64,000 bases of DNA from Roseibium sp. MMSF_3544. GTDB lineage: Bacteria; Pseudomonadota; Alphaproteobacteria; Rhizobiales; Stappiaceae. How positions within the stretch are numbered: the first letter of the stretch is position 1; each line of letters opens with the position of its first letter. Below, one piece after another: positions 18,250-25,472 of this stretch. The notes under the pieces were generated by a model. That model was not told the DNA's origin. It saw nothing but the letters and a program-made list of their open reading frames with translations, and made no database searches. The position numbers and the translations under genes were made by a program. The stretch lies in the NCBI RefSeq assembly GCF_030732845.1, contig NZ_JASHKA010000023.1, positions 1 through 64,000 of the forward strand, read 5' to 3'.

Positions 18250-18681
18250 TCACGATAAGAAGTTGAGCCAGAGTGGCGCAGCTGCCAATTCCAGGACATT
18301 TCCGTCCGGGTCCTCGAAGTAAATGCTGATACCTCCTGCGGGCCAGGTGACCTCACTCGTAATCGCCACGCCGCTTTTGGTCAGGTAGTCGCGCCAGGGC
18401 TGCAACTGATCTCTGGAAATCCGAAAGGCAAAATGGCCGTGCCCGACCGTGTCATGGCCCGGAACAACACCGCCTGACGTTTCAACGTCTTCACCTGTAT
18501 GGCCGCGGTAAAACACGAGCAGTGTCTGCGCAGGGCCCGCGTCATAGGCAAACAAGCGCTCGCCGGCGACCATACGCTTGAGCCCAAGTATGTCTGAATA
18601 AAAAGCGTGAGCGGCCTCCATATCGTCGACATAGACGGCTGTTTCCAAAATGCCATCGATAGGTGGTGGTGCACTGGTCAT
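18250..18681 (-). CDS. VOC (glyoxalase/dioxygenase superfamily) protein
   Basis: 143 residues with the paired beta-alpha-beta-beta-beta units of the vicinal oxygen chelate fold: LETAVYVDDMEAAHAFYSDILGLK at the start, HGHFAFRI in the middle and ISIYFEDPDGNVLELA near the end. The conserved His and Glu positions would bind a divalent metal. The substrate is unknown; a role in antibiotic or aldehyde detoxification is only a family possibility. Confidence 0.88.
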   Translation of the reverse strand: MTSAPPPIDGILETAVYVDDMEAAHAFYSDILGLKRMVAGERLFAYDAGPAQTLLVFYRGHTGEDVETSGGVVPGHDTVGHGHFAFRISRDQLQPWRDYLTKSGVAITSEVTWPAGGISIYFEDPDGNVLELAAAPLWLNFLS

Positions 18682-18754
18682 TCATCCGCTCACAAAGACT
18701 CGTGTTAAAGGCAGTATTTCAGGTAACCGACTTGCTCGTCCATCGGTTTGAACG

Positions 18755-18786
18755 CAAAAACGCCCCGCACAGATGCAGGGCGTTCT
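18755..18786 (-). terminator. Terminator of ohr
   Basis: Read on the minus strand, AACGCCCTGCA pairs with TGCGGGGCGTT (one G-U pair) over a TCTG loop and is followed by a T run, 26 bp after the ohr stop. Confidence 0.75.
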
Positions 18787-18811
18787 GAATTGATTTCAAT
18801 GCTACTCCGAC

Positions 18812-19237
18812 CTAGGCAATCGAAAGCTTCACATCGATGTTGTTGCGTGTCGCGTTGGAATAGGGGCAGACCTGATGGGCTTTGGCAACGAGGTCTTCAG
18901 CCACGGAGCGCTCGACACCTGGCAATGAAATTTCCAGAGCCACCTCCAGACCGAAGCCACCTTCAGAACGCGGGCCGATCCCGACCGTGGACGTGATGGA
19001 GGTTTCGGCTGGTACCGCAATCTTTTCCTGGCCACCGACAAATTTCATTGCACCGATGAAACAGGCCGCATAACCGGCGGCAAACAGTTCTTCAGGGTTG
19101 TTTCCCGCACCGCCGGCGCCGCCCAATTCCTTTGGTGTCGCAAGATCCACCTTGAATGAACCGCTAAGGGTCTCAGCTTTGCCATCGCGTCCGCCCGTTG
19201 CGCGGGCCCTGGTTTCATAAAGCACATCCACTGTCAT
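18812..19237 (-). CDS. ohr: Organic hydroperoxide resistance protein
   Basis: 141 residues of the Ohr/OsmC family. The two redox cysteines are Cys59 in GYAACFIGAM and Cys124 in HQVCPYSNATR, at the canonical spacing. The enzyme reduces organic hydroperoxides using lipoylated proteins or other dithiols. It is divergent from the MarR-type ohrR gene with a 150-bp shared control region that holds an 18-bp palindrome. Confidence 0.95.
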   Translation of the reverse strand: MTVDVLYETRARATGGRDGKAETLSGSFKVDLATPKELGGAGGAGNNPEELFAAGYAACFIGAMKFVGGQEKIAVPAETSITSTVGIGPRSEGGFGLEVALEISLPGVERSVAEDLVAKAHQVCPYSNATRNNIDVKLSIA

Positions 19238-19294
19238 CTCATCGCTCCTTTTTCATCTGTAAATTCGCAGCAATCGCATTAGCTTGCAAATTTT

Positions 19295-19377
19295 TATATC
19301 GTGCACGATATATTTATTCACATATACAAACGTCCGAAAGAGGTCAACTGGTTGCGACCATATCGCGCACGACTTAT
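19295..19377. promoter_or_regulatory. Putative OhrR operators in the ohr/ohrR intergenic region
   Basis: A perfect 18-bp palindrome (TATATCGTGCACGATATA, 19295-19312) lies on the ohr side. A related imperfect copy (ATATCGCGCACGACTTAT, 19360-19377) sits just before the ohrR start. Two related sites in a divergent promoter fit binding of an OhrR dimer to both promoters. The link to OhrR is inference. Confidence 0.6.
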
Positions 19378-19387
19378 AAGGTGACGA

Positions 19388-20107
19388 ATGAACGAGACGA
19401 CCAATCAGATGTCTCTTCTGGACGCGATCGGATTTTCCGCGCCCGGAGAGACCCAAAAGAGCAAAAAAGACCCTTCGCCAACGAAGAAGAAGCCCCTCAA
19501 CAAGTCACAAGCCAAGAAAGAGGATGCGCCACAATCAGGTGCTACGGACAAGCGTGACACTGGGGAGGTGCGGCCCGGCGGGCAACCACCGGAAGGAGCC
19601 GCGACCGGCACCAGTCCGCAAGAAGCGGTGCGGGAAACGGCTCCGCATTCAGCAAACGCGTCGGCTCCACCCGAGCCGTTGCACCTTGATGATTTTCTCT
19701 GCTTTGCGCTTTATTCGGCAAATCACGCCATGCACGGCGTCTACAAGGACCTCTTGAAGGAGATCGGCCTCACCTATCCGCAGTTCCTCGCCATGACGGT
19801 GCTTTGGGAAAAGAACAACGTGCCGGTCGGAACCATCACCTCGAAATTGCAACTCGACACCAATACGTTGACGCCTCTCCTGAAACGCCTTGAGGCGATG
19901 GGGCTGCTGACGCGCACGCGCAACAGCAAGGACGAGCGCCAGGTCATTTTGAAGCTGACTCGCAAAGGCCGCGAATTGCGGAAAAAAACCGAGCGTTTCA
20001 GCTCCTGTGTCTTCTCCGCATCTGGCTTGACCACGGACGAGATCATGGATCTTCAGGCAAAGATCATGAAGCTGCGCGATAACTTAAGAAAATCCGATCA
20101 AAGCTGA
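19388..20107 (+). CDS. ohrR: OhrR-type MarR regulator with a long disordered N-terminal extension
   Basis: 239 residues, against about 150 for usual OhrR. The last 145 residues are a normal OhrR: the peroxide-sensing Cys lies in LDDFLCFALYSANHAM, followed by the winged helix (LTYPQFLAMTVLWEKN, then LLKRLEAMGLLTRTRNSKDERQV). The first 95 or so residues are rich in Lys, Pro, Gly, Ser and Thr with no fold. The ATG at 19388 directly follows the second operator copy. A shorter in-frame start near the fold is not obvious. The extension may be real or may reflect a wrong start. Confidence 0.9.
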   Translation: MNETTNQMSLLDAIGFSAPGETQKSKKDPSPTKKKPLNKSQAKKEDAPQSGATDKRDTGEVRPGGQPPEGAATGTSPQEAVRETAPHSANASAPPEPLHLDDFLCFALYSANHAMHGVYKDLLKEIGLTYPQFLAMTVLWEKNNVPVGTITSKLQLDTNTLTPLLKRLEAMGLLTRTRNSKDERQVILKLTRKGRELRKKTERFSSCVFSASGLTTDEIMDLQAKIMKLRDNLRKSDQS

Positions 20108-20111
20108 ATGC

Positions 20112-21527
20112 TCAAAGCGGCAGCCCGAACCAGATTGCCGCAATGCCGAGAAAGGCAAAGAAGCCGACGACATCTGTCACGGTGGTGACGAATACGCTCG
20201 ATGCGATGGCCGGGTCGACATTGAACCGATCCAGCACGATCGGGATCAGCAGACCCGAAAGACCGGCAAACAGCATGTTGATGACAATGGCCCCGGCAAT
20301 CACCACGCCAAGCCCTGGGCTGGAAAACCAAAGCCAGGCCGTCACACCGATAAGCACGGCCAGCGCCACGCCGTTGACCACACTGACAAGAACCTCGCGA
20401 TTGAGAACCCGCATCATGTTGCGGGCACTGAGTTCCTGGGTCGCGATCCCGCGCACGGCAACCGTCATTGTCTGAGTGCCGGCATTCCCGCCCATGGACG
20501 CAACGATCGGCATCAGCACCGCAAGGGCAACCATCGCTTCGATGGTATCTTCAAAGAGGGCAATCACGATCGACGCCAGGATCGCTGTGCCGAGATTGAC
20601 CACAAGCCAGGCAAGGCGCGAGCGGGCAATGGTGACCACGCTGTCGGAAATCTCTTCGTCGCCGACCCCTGCCAGCGCGCGCAGATCCTCTTCGGCCTCT
20701 TCCTGGATCACGTCGACGATATCGTCGACGGTGAGGACCCCGACCAGCCGGTCGTTCTCGTCGACGACGGCCGAAGACACCAGATTGTAGCGTTCGAACC
20801 GGCGCGCAACTTCCTCCTGATCCTCCGTCGCCAGAACCGCCTGCCGGGTTTCCTCCATGATTGAGGTCACCTTCTCGGCGCGCTTGGTGCGCAGGATCTT
20901 GTCGAGATGGACGGAGCCGAGGAGCTTGAAAGCCGGATCAACCACATAAATTTCGTAAAAACTGTCCGGCAAGTCGCGCGCTTCGCGCATGTAGTCGATG
21001 GTCTGGCCGACCGTCCAGAAGGGAGCAACGGCGATAAACTCGCTTTGCATCCGCCGGCCGGCACTTTCTTCCGGATAATCAAGGGCTTTTTTCAGCTGCG
21101 CCCGGTCGGCATATGGCAGCTCCTCAAGAATGGCCGCCTGATCGTCTTCGTCCAGATCTTCAAGGATGTAGACGGCATCATCTGAATCGAGGTCGCCAAG
21201 CCCCTCGGCGATGACTTCATTCGGCAGGTCTTCCAGCACCTGGAGGCGAACGGCCTCGTCCGTCTCCGTGAGCGCCGTATAATCGAATTCGTCGCCCAAA
21301 AGCCGGATAAAGGCCGCACGTTCATCGGCATCGAGCGTTTCAAGAAGGTCACCGGTGTCCGCTTCGTGCAGATCCCCGGCAAGATCCTTCAGCTCAATTC
21401 GGTCATCGGCTTCAATCGCAGCTTCGACCGCAGCAATGAAGTCGGGATTGAGGCGTTCTTCCTCGTCGCGAACAGGAATTTGCGGTTCCGGTGAGGCTGT
21501 GACGTCCAGCTCAGCTGCTTCGCTCAT
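20112..21527 (-). CDS. mgtE: Magnesium transporter MgtE
   Basis: 471 residues with the full MgtE plan: an acidic N-terminal domain of helical repeats (DLDSDDAVYILEDLDEDDQAAILEELP), two CBS domains (SIMEETRQAVLATEDQEEV, RLVGVLTVDDIVDVIQEE), and a C-terminal five-helix membrane pore with the PIVASMGGNAGTQTMT segment that lines the Mg2+ path. The cytosolic domains sense Mg2+ and close the channel. It converges on ohrR with only 4 bp between stops. I saw no M-box-like leader upstream. Confidence 0.95.
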   Translation of the reverse strand: MSEAAELDVTASPEPQIPVRDEEERLNPDFIAAVEAAIEADDRIELKDLAGDLHEADTGDLLETLDADERAAFIRLLGDEFDYTALTETDEAVRLQVLEDLPNEVIAEGLGDLDSDDAVYILEDLDEDDQAAILEELPYADRAQLKKALDYPEESAGRRMQSEFIAVAPFWTVGQTIDYMREARDLPDSFYEIYVVDPAFKLLGSVHLDKILRTKRAEKVTSIMEETRQAVLATEDQEEVARRFERYNLVSSAVVDENDRLVGVLTVDDIVDVIQEEAEEDLRALAGVGDEEISDSVVTIARSRLAWLVVNLGTAILASIVIALFEDTIEAMVALAVLMPIVASMGGNAGTQTMTVAVRGIATQELSARNMMRVLNREVLVSVVNGVALAVLIGVTAWLWFSSPGLGVVIAGAIVINMLFAGLSGLLIPIVLDRFNVDPAIASSVFVTTVTDVVGFFAFLGIAAIWFGLPL

Positions 21528-21682
21528 CTGTTGCCTCCCTCACCGCGCGTTCCCCGAAACCACGTCAAGAACTAGCGGTTACGCAGATAAAGCGCCACCG
21601 CAAAAGCCGAACCGGTCCACAGGCCAGCCGTGTTTTAGCTTGGAAGGATTTGGCTGTGTATTTTCGCACATACCGGATTTGT

Positions 21683-22000
21683 TCAAAATCCGGCACAACC
21701 CTTTTGCCGCCCAACCTGCCGGAGCTGGCCGAGATAATTTTGTGCTTTGGCTGGCAAAATCTTTTCGTTCGATGAGATGCAGCGATCAGCGCGGCTGAAG
21801 GCCCGCTTGGCCCGCTCGCTCTGAAGGCACACCCTGCCCTCGGCAAGCGTCTGCTGCTCCACATACCAAAGCTGCTGGCACGTCATTGCCGTAAAGCGTG
21901 CCGGGTTCGTGGAAAGGGACTGAGCGACCGAAACGGTCACAGGCAAAAACGCAATGCCGACGCCCGCCAGACCAAGAAAGACGAATTTGAAAAGAGCCAT
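21683..22000 (-). CDS. Small secreted protein, YARHG-like
   Basis: 105 residues from the ATG at 22000; a longer frame from 22093 would put extra residues ahead of a clean signal peptide (MALFKFVFLGLAGVGIAFLPVTVSVA). The mature part has four cysteines and a segment (CQQLWYVEQQTLAEGRVC) that recalls the YARHG domain of exported peptidoglycan-related proteins; this match is loose. It is the last backbone gene before the island. Confidence 0.6.
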   Translation of the reverse strand: MALFKFVFLGLAGVGIAFLPVTVSVAQSLSTNPARFTAMTCQQLWYVEQQTLAEGRVCLQSERAKRAFSRADRCISSNEKILPAKAQNYLGQLRQVGRQKGCAGF

Positions 22001-22095
22001 GCAACCGCCGCACACATGATAGCAACGCCGGTTATCTAGAGATCCAATCAGGGCGGCACCAAGGCCCCAAACCTGCCGGCGATAAATGCCCACAA

Positions 22096-22119
22096 AAAAA
22101 CCGGCTCACGCCGGTTTTT
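22096..22119. terminator. Terminator, probably the original one of tRNA-Leu
   Basis: AAAAACCGGC and GCCGGTTTTT form a perfect 10-bp stem with loop TCAC. On the minus strand it lies just past the repeated tRNA-Leu 3' end (22139-22157). Before integration it would thus have terminated tRNA-Leu, now 24 kb away. Confidence 0.75.
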
Positions 22120-22138
22120 GCACCACTCCTGTCGGAGT

Positions 22139-22157
22139 GAATGGTGCGGTCGAGAAG
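22139..22157. repeat. Left attachment-site repeat
   Basis: Exact 19-bp copy of the tRNA-Leu 3' end, GAATGGTGCGGTCGAGAAG, without the rest of the tRNA. Confidence 0.85.
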
Positions 22158-22181
22158 CATATTTTTGCATATGCAGTTACA

Positions 22182-22256
22182 TGCAAATTCGCGCACATAG
22201 CGGAAAAATGCTATTATAATCAGTAACTTGACTGCGCAATTTTTTGCAAACTCGCT
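22182..22256 (+). repeat. Integrase arm-type or regulator repeats near the left end
   Basis: TGCAAATTCGCG at 22182-22193 and TGCAAACTCGCT at 22245-22256 are direct repeats ahead of the integrase gene. Related sequences recur at 24039-24050 (TGCAAATACGCG) and at the right end (46182-46212). Confidence 0.5.
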
Positions 22257-22315
22257 TGAAATTGTGCAGGCCGTGTGCCTATTTTTTGTGTAAGACATTG
22301 CATGGAGCACATAAC

Positions 22316-23548
22316 ATGGGCGCGATCCACAAGATCACACAGAAGCAAATCAACGAGGCCGAACGCACTTGCAGGAGCCTTGCAAAAGACACTCGAATCT
22401 CAGATGGCGGCGGGCTCTCCCTTCATATCAGAAGGCACGGCGCTTTGTATTGGGCGGTGCAGGTTACCATCAAGGCACCGTTTGGTCAGGGCAAGCGTGT
22501 CGAGATCGGCTTGGGCCGGTATCCTGACATGAGCCTTGCGCAAGCACGTGACGCGGCAAAAGAAGCCCGCGATCTTGCACGGCAGGGCATTGACCTCAGA
22601 GAGGAACGCAAGAAGCAGATAATTGCGAACCAGCACAAGGGCCGCACATTCAAAGAGATGTGCGACGAAGCATTTGAAGCCTACAAAGCCAAGCTTAAAG
22701 GCGGTGGCAAAAATGGCCGCTGGATGTCGCCTCTTGAGATTCATGTGCTGCCAACGTTGGGCACACGGCCGATTGAAGAGATCGACCAGAAAGAGCTAGC
22801 AAAGCTGCTCAAGCCGATTTGGCACACGAAGGCGTCAACCGCTGCAAAGTGCATGGACCGTATCGGCATCGTGTTCCGGCACGCGGCAGCGGCCGACCTC
22901 AATGTCAGCCTGGAAACAGTTCCTAAGGCCCGCACGCTGCTCGGCGCACAAGATCATGTCGTCAAGCATATCGAAGCGCTGTTGTGGCAGGACACGCCGG
23001 ACTTCTACACCACGTTGGCCGACGACAACGTCACACAGCTTGCCCTTAAGCTACTGATCTTGACCGGTGCCCGTAGCTACGCCATTCGTCACGCCCATGT
23101 CGACCAGCTTAACGACGGTGTATGGACGATTCCGGCTGAGAACATGAAAGGGCAAAAGGGCAAGGCAAAGGACTTTGATATCCCACTTAGCCGTGAAGCT
23201 CAGCGCGTCGTTAAACTAGCTGTTTCCCGCAGCAAAGGCGGCTACCTATTCGCCAGCCCGCGCAAAGGCGTTATCAGCGACATGGCTATGAGCAAGTTTA
23301 TGAAGGATCGCGGCATGGACGCCCGGCCACACGGTTTCCGTAGCACGCTCCGCGATTGGCTGACCGAGGAAACCGATGCTCAGTTTGACACTCGCGAACG
23401 CGTCCTGGCCCATAAGATTGGTGACAGCACGACTCAGGCATATGACCGCTCAAAAGACCTGAAGCGCCGCGCCGTGCTGATGGAACGTTGGGCCGGTCAC
23501 GTAACTGGCGATGACGGTGTTGTCGTTAAACTGCTGAAGGCAAGCTAA
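22316..23548 (+). CDS. int: Tyrosine recombinase (island integrase, P4-type with DUF4102)
   Basis: 410 residues from the ATG at 22316, which has GGAG 8 bases ahead. The N-terminal DUF4102 arm-binding domain is seen in DGGGLSLHIRRHGALYWAVQ and GLGRYPDMSLAQARDAA. The catalytic residues are the Arg in LTGARSYAIR, His/Arg in RPHGFRSTLRDW, and the Tyr in TTQAYDRSKDL. It integrates and excises DNA at tRNA 3' ends, matching its place 159 bp from the left att repeat. Its stop overlaps the next start as TAATG. Confidence 0.93.
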   Translation: MGAIHKITQKQINEAERTCRSLAKDTRISDGGGLSLHIRRHGALYWAVQVTIKAPFGQGKRVEIGLGRYPDMSLAQARDAAKEARDLARQGIDLREERKKQIIANQHKGRTFKEMCDEAFEAYKAKLKGGGKNGRWMSPLEIHVLPTLGTRPIEEIDQKELAKLLKPIWHTKASTAAKCMDRIGIVFRHAAAADLNVSLETVPKARTLLGAQDHVVKHIEALLWQDTPDFYTTLADDNVTQLALKLLILTGARSYAIRHAHVDQLNDGVWTIPAENMKGQKGKAKDFDIPLSREAQRVVKLAVSRSKGGYLFASPRKGVISDMAMSKFMKDRGMDARPHGFRSTLRDWLTEETDAQFDTRERVLAHKIGDSTTQAYDRSKDLKRRAVLMERWAGHVTGDDGVVVKLLKAS

Positions 23549-24015
23549 TGGCTGAGATCGAGTTCGACGAAGTTAAACTAGAAGCTGTACGTGCGGTGTT
23601 GAACGCAGACGTGTTTATTCGGACTGGTGGAACTGTTTCGATTCCGCCTGAGTTTCTCAACGATGCAGACAGCTTGAAGGAACTTGTTGATAGGGCCGAA
23701 ACGGATTTTTTCCTCCACGAGTATCTTCGATCCTGGCTTGCCGGAGATTTAGAACACGAGGTGCCTGAGCACTTGCCAGCGGCACTTACGCCCTTCGTAC
23801 AAAGGCTTGCCGCGCGTAAAGCCCCCGACGGTAGAGGCAGAAAGAAACCAGCACCGGACAGCCGACTTATTGCCATGTGCTACGCTGCACTGATGATGCA
23901 GTTCAAGTGCAAAAAAGGCGAGGCCTACGCCCACATCGGACATGTCCTAAATTGGAGCGCCGAAACAGTTCGGAGAGAAATTCAAAAGGTAAAAGAAGCC
24001 CGGAAACGGGGGTAA
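23548..24015 (+). CDS. Unknown island protein coupled to the integrase
   Basis: 155 residues, cytoplasmic. An acidic N-terminal half leads to a basic patch (GRGRKKPAPDS). The C-terminal 50 residues look like a helix-turn-helix (YAHIGHVLNWSAETVRREIQKVKEA), so DNA binding is plausible. The start shares bases with the integrase stop (TAATG). I do not recognise the family. A role as regulator or directionality factor is inference from place. Confidence 0.65.
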   Translation: MAEIEFDEVKLEAVRAVLNADVFIRTGGTVSIPPEFLNDADSLKELVDRAETDFFLHEYLRSWLAGDLEHEVPEHLPAALTPFVQRLAARKAPDGRGRKKPAPDSRLIAMCYAALMMQFKCKKGEAYAHIGHVLNWSAETVRREIQKVKEARKRG

Positions 24016-24115
24016 AACATATTTTTATAAACACAATATGCAAATACGCGCCAATTCGCAAACATAGCTCCATAACAACTCTAAACAACGCTAAAGTAAG
24101 TTATGGATCAATACA

Positions 24116-24310
24116 GTGTCATGGATAAATCTAAAACAACTATGCGAAAAGCTTGGCGATAGATCTAAGCGCGCAATCTATGATGACCTTAAGAAAGGTC
24201 TTCTCCCCCAGCCCCTCAAGCTGAACGGTACCAACCTCTGGAATGAGGAAGAGATTGACAAGCATCTAGCCGACATGGCCCTCAAGCAGCGTGAGGAGGC
24301 AGGCAAATGA
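24116..24310 (+). CDS. AlpA-like helix-turn-helix regulator/excisionase
   Basis: 64 residues with a GTG start. The fold is the small MerR/AlpA type: INLKQLCEKLGDRSKRAIYDDLKKGLLPQPLKLNGTNLWNEEEIDKHLA, where the wing ends in the usual W-x-EEEI. AlpA activates integrase expression in P4-like islands and PICIs. A TGCAAATACGCG repeat lies about 65 bp upstream. Its stop overlaps the next ATG as ATGA. Confidence 0.75.
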   Translation: MSWINLKQLCEKLGDRSKRAIYDDLKKGLLPQPLKLNGTNLWNEEEIDKHLADMALKQREEAGK

Positions 24311-24402
24311 CCATCGCCCTCAAGCTGCTCGAACTGTTCGGCCTTACGCTTTATGTGCAGACAGCAAATCACATCATGCAGATCGCCGGGGGTGTGGCAT
24401 GA
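24307..24402 (+). CDS. 31-residue ORF coupled on both sides
   Basis: The frame begins MTIALKLLELFGLTLYVQ and is joined by ATGA overlaps to the AlpA-like gene before it and the 209-residue gene after it. The peptide is hydrophobic and amphipathic. It may be a real small protein or a leader that couples translation of its neighbours. Confidence 0.45.
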   Translation: MTIALKLLELFGLTLYVQTANHIMQIAGGVA

Positions 24403-25028
24403 CCATCATTCCAGCTTTCCCCGGCCATTGGGAACAGGACCACGGCAACAAGTTGATGGTTGTTGCTTGGAAAATTTCTAGTAACGGAACTGCCAGCCCC
24501 ATCGCCGTTGAGCCCGGTTCCCAAGTCGAATACGTCAGCCCTTACGAAGCCTCAGCACCGACCGTGGGGCCGGTGCCGCACACTCCGCCCAAAACAGCCG
24601 CACCAGCGCCCGTAAAGCCCGCCCCTGTGCCAATACCCCCGGCACCCGTGGCAAAGCCACCAGCGGCCCCCGCTAGCGATGCAGGCTACGTTAAGCAGCC
24701 TCGCGTGGCATCCACCTTTGAGATCAAAAGCAGTTCGGTGCACGGCCCAAACGCAAGCTCGAAGCAACGGTACCTTGCGTTCAGTTTGAAGAACGACATT
24801 ACCCAGAGCTTGCTTCTCAAGTTCATGCGCAACAGCCCAAACGAACAAGAACGCTGGGACCGCTTGTTGCGCGAGTTCTACCTGAAAACCGGCATTGACG
24901 CGTTTGAAGATACCAGCGAGTTGAACGGTTACACCGTGAACCTGAATGTCTGGGGCATACCTCCGCACTCCGACACGTTGGCCGGATTGGATTCCATTGC
25001 CAACGCATTGGGAGTGCGACAACCATGA
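24399..25028 (+). CDS. Unknown island protein with proline-rich linker
   Basis: 209 residues from the ATG at 24399. A short N-terminal module (MTIIPAFPGHWEQDHG, then VAWKISSNGTASPIAVEPGSQVEY) is followed by a Pro/Ala linker (about residues 55-100). A C-terminal alpha/beta segment (KQRYLAFSLKNDITQSLLLKFMRNSPNEQERWDRLLREFYLKTGIDAF) follows. No family recognised. Start and stop both overlap neighbours by ATGA, so it is part of the coupled early operon. Confidence 0.65.
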   Translation: MTIIPAFPGHWEQDHGNKLMVVAWKISSNGTASPIAVEPGSQVEYVSPYEASAPTVGPVPHTPPKTAAPAPVKPAPVPIPPAPVAKPPAAPASDAGYVKQPRVASTFEIKSSSVHGPNASSKQRYLAFSLKNDITQSLLLKFMRNSPNEQERWDRLLREFYLKTGIDAFEDTSELNGYTVNLNVWGIPPHSDTLAGLDSIANALGVRQP

Positions 25029-25213
25029 ACCGCGAGCTAAGGCGAAAAATTGGAGCCGTGAAACGGCAGGGTCGCGGGTTACCAGTTGAGCTGGGGCCTG
25101 CGAATGCTGCGTTCCTGCGTGGCCGTATTTCAGCAAAGCCCGGCAAGATGCTTATCGACGGCAGTTCCTCTCAAAGTGACCGACATGTCACTGGTGTAAA
25201 GATATCCGAGTAG
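25025..25213 (+). CDS. Small basic island protein
   Basis: 62 residues, starting MNRELRRKIGAVKRQGRG; strongly basic at the N-terminus and possibly nucleic-acid binding. Coupled to the gene before it by an ATGA overlap. No family recognised. Confidence 0.55.
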   Translation: MNRELRRKIGAVKRQGRGLPVELGPANAAFLRGRISAKPGKMLIDGSSSQSDRHVTGVKISE

Positions 25214-25472
25214 AACAATAAAAAAAAGCAATAAAACAAGATAAATCTACCAATTACTTGGATTCTATAGCGATGCCACGTACCGCTTGCTTCCCTGTTA
25301 CTGCAGACAACACTGCAAAACAGAGCGACGAAAAGTAAAATCCCGAGCACTAGGGCCAGGATTCCGAGCAGACATCAAGGAATGATGAACACGCAACAGG
25401 TTAAGCACTGTTAGGCGCACAGCACACCAAAGATGTTTTCGCGTATAAATTTGTAGATTATTGGAATGTGCA

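Noticed and set aside
21528-21682. Possible magnesium riboswitch (M-box) before mgtE
   Set aside because: The upstream stretch is short and I see none of the conserved M-box helices.
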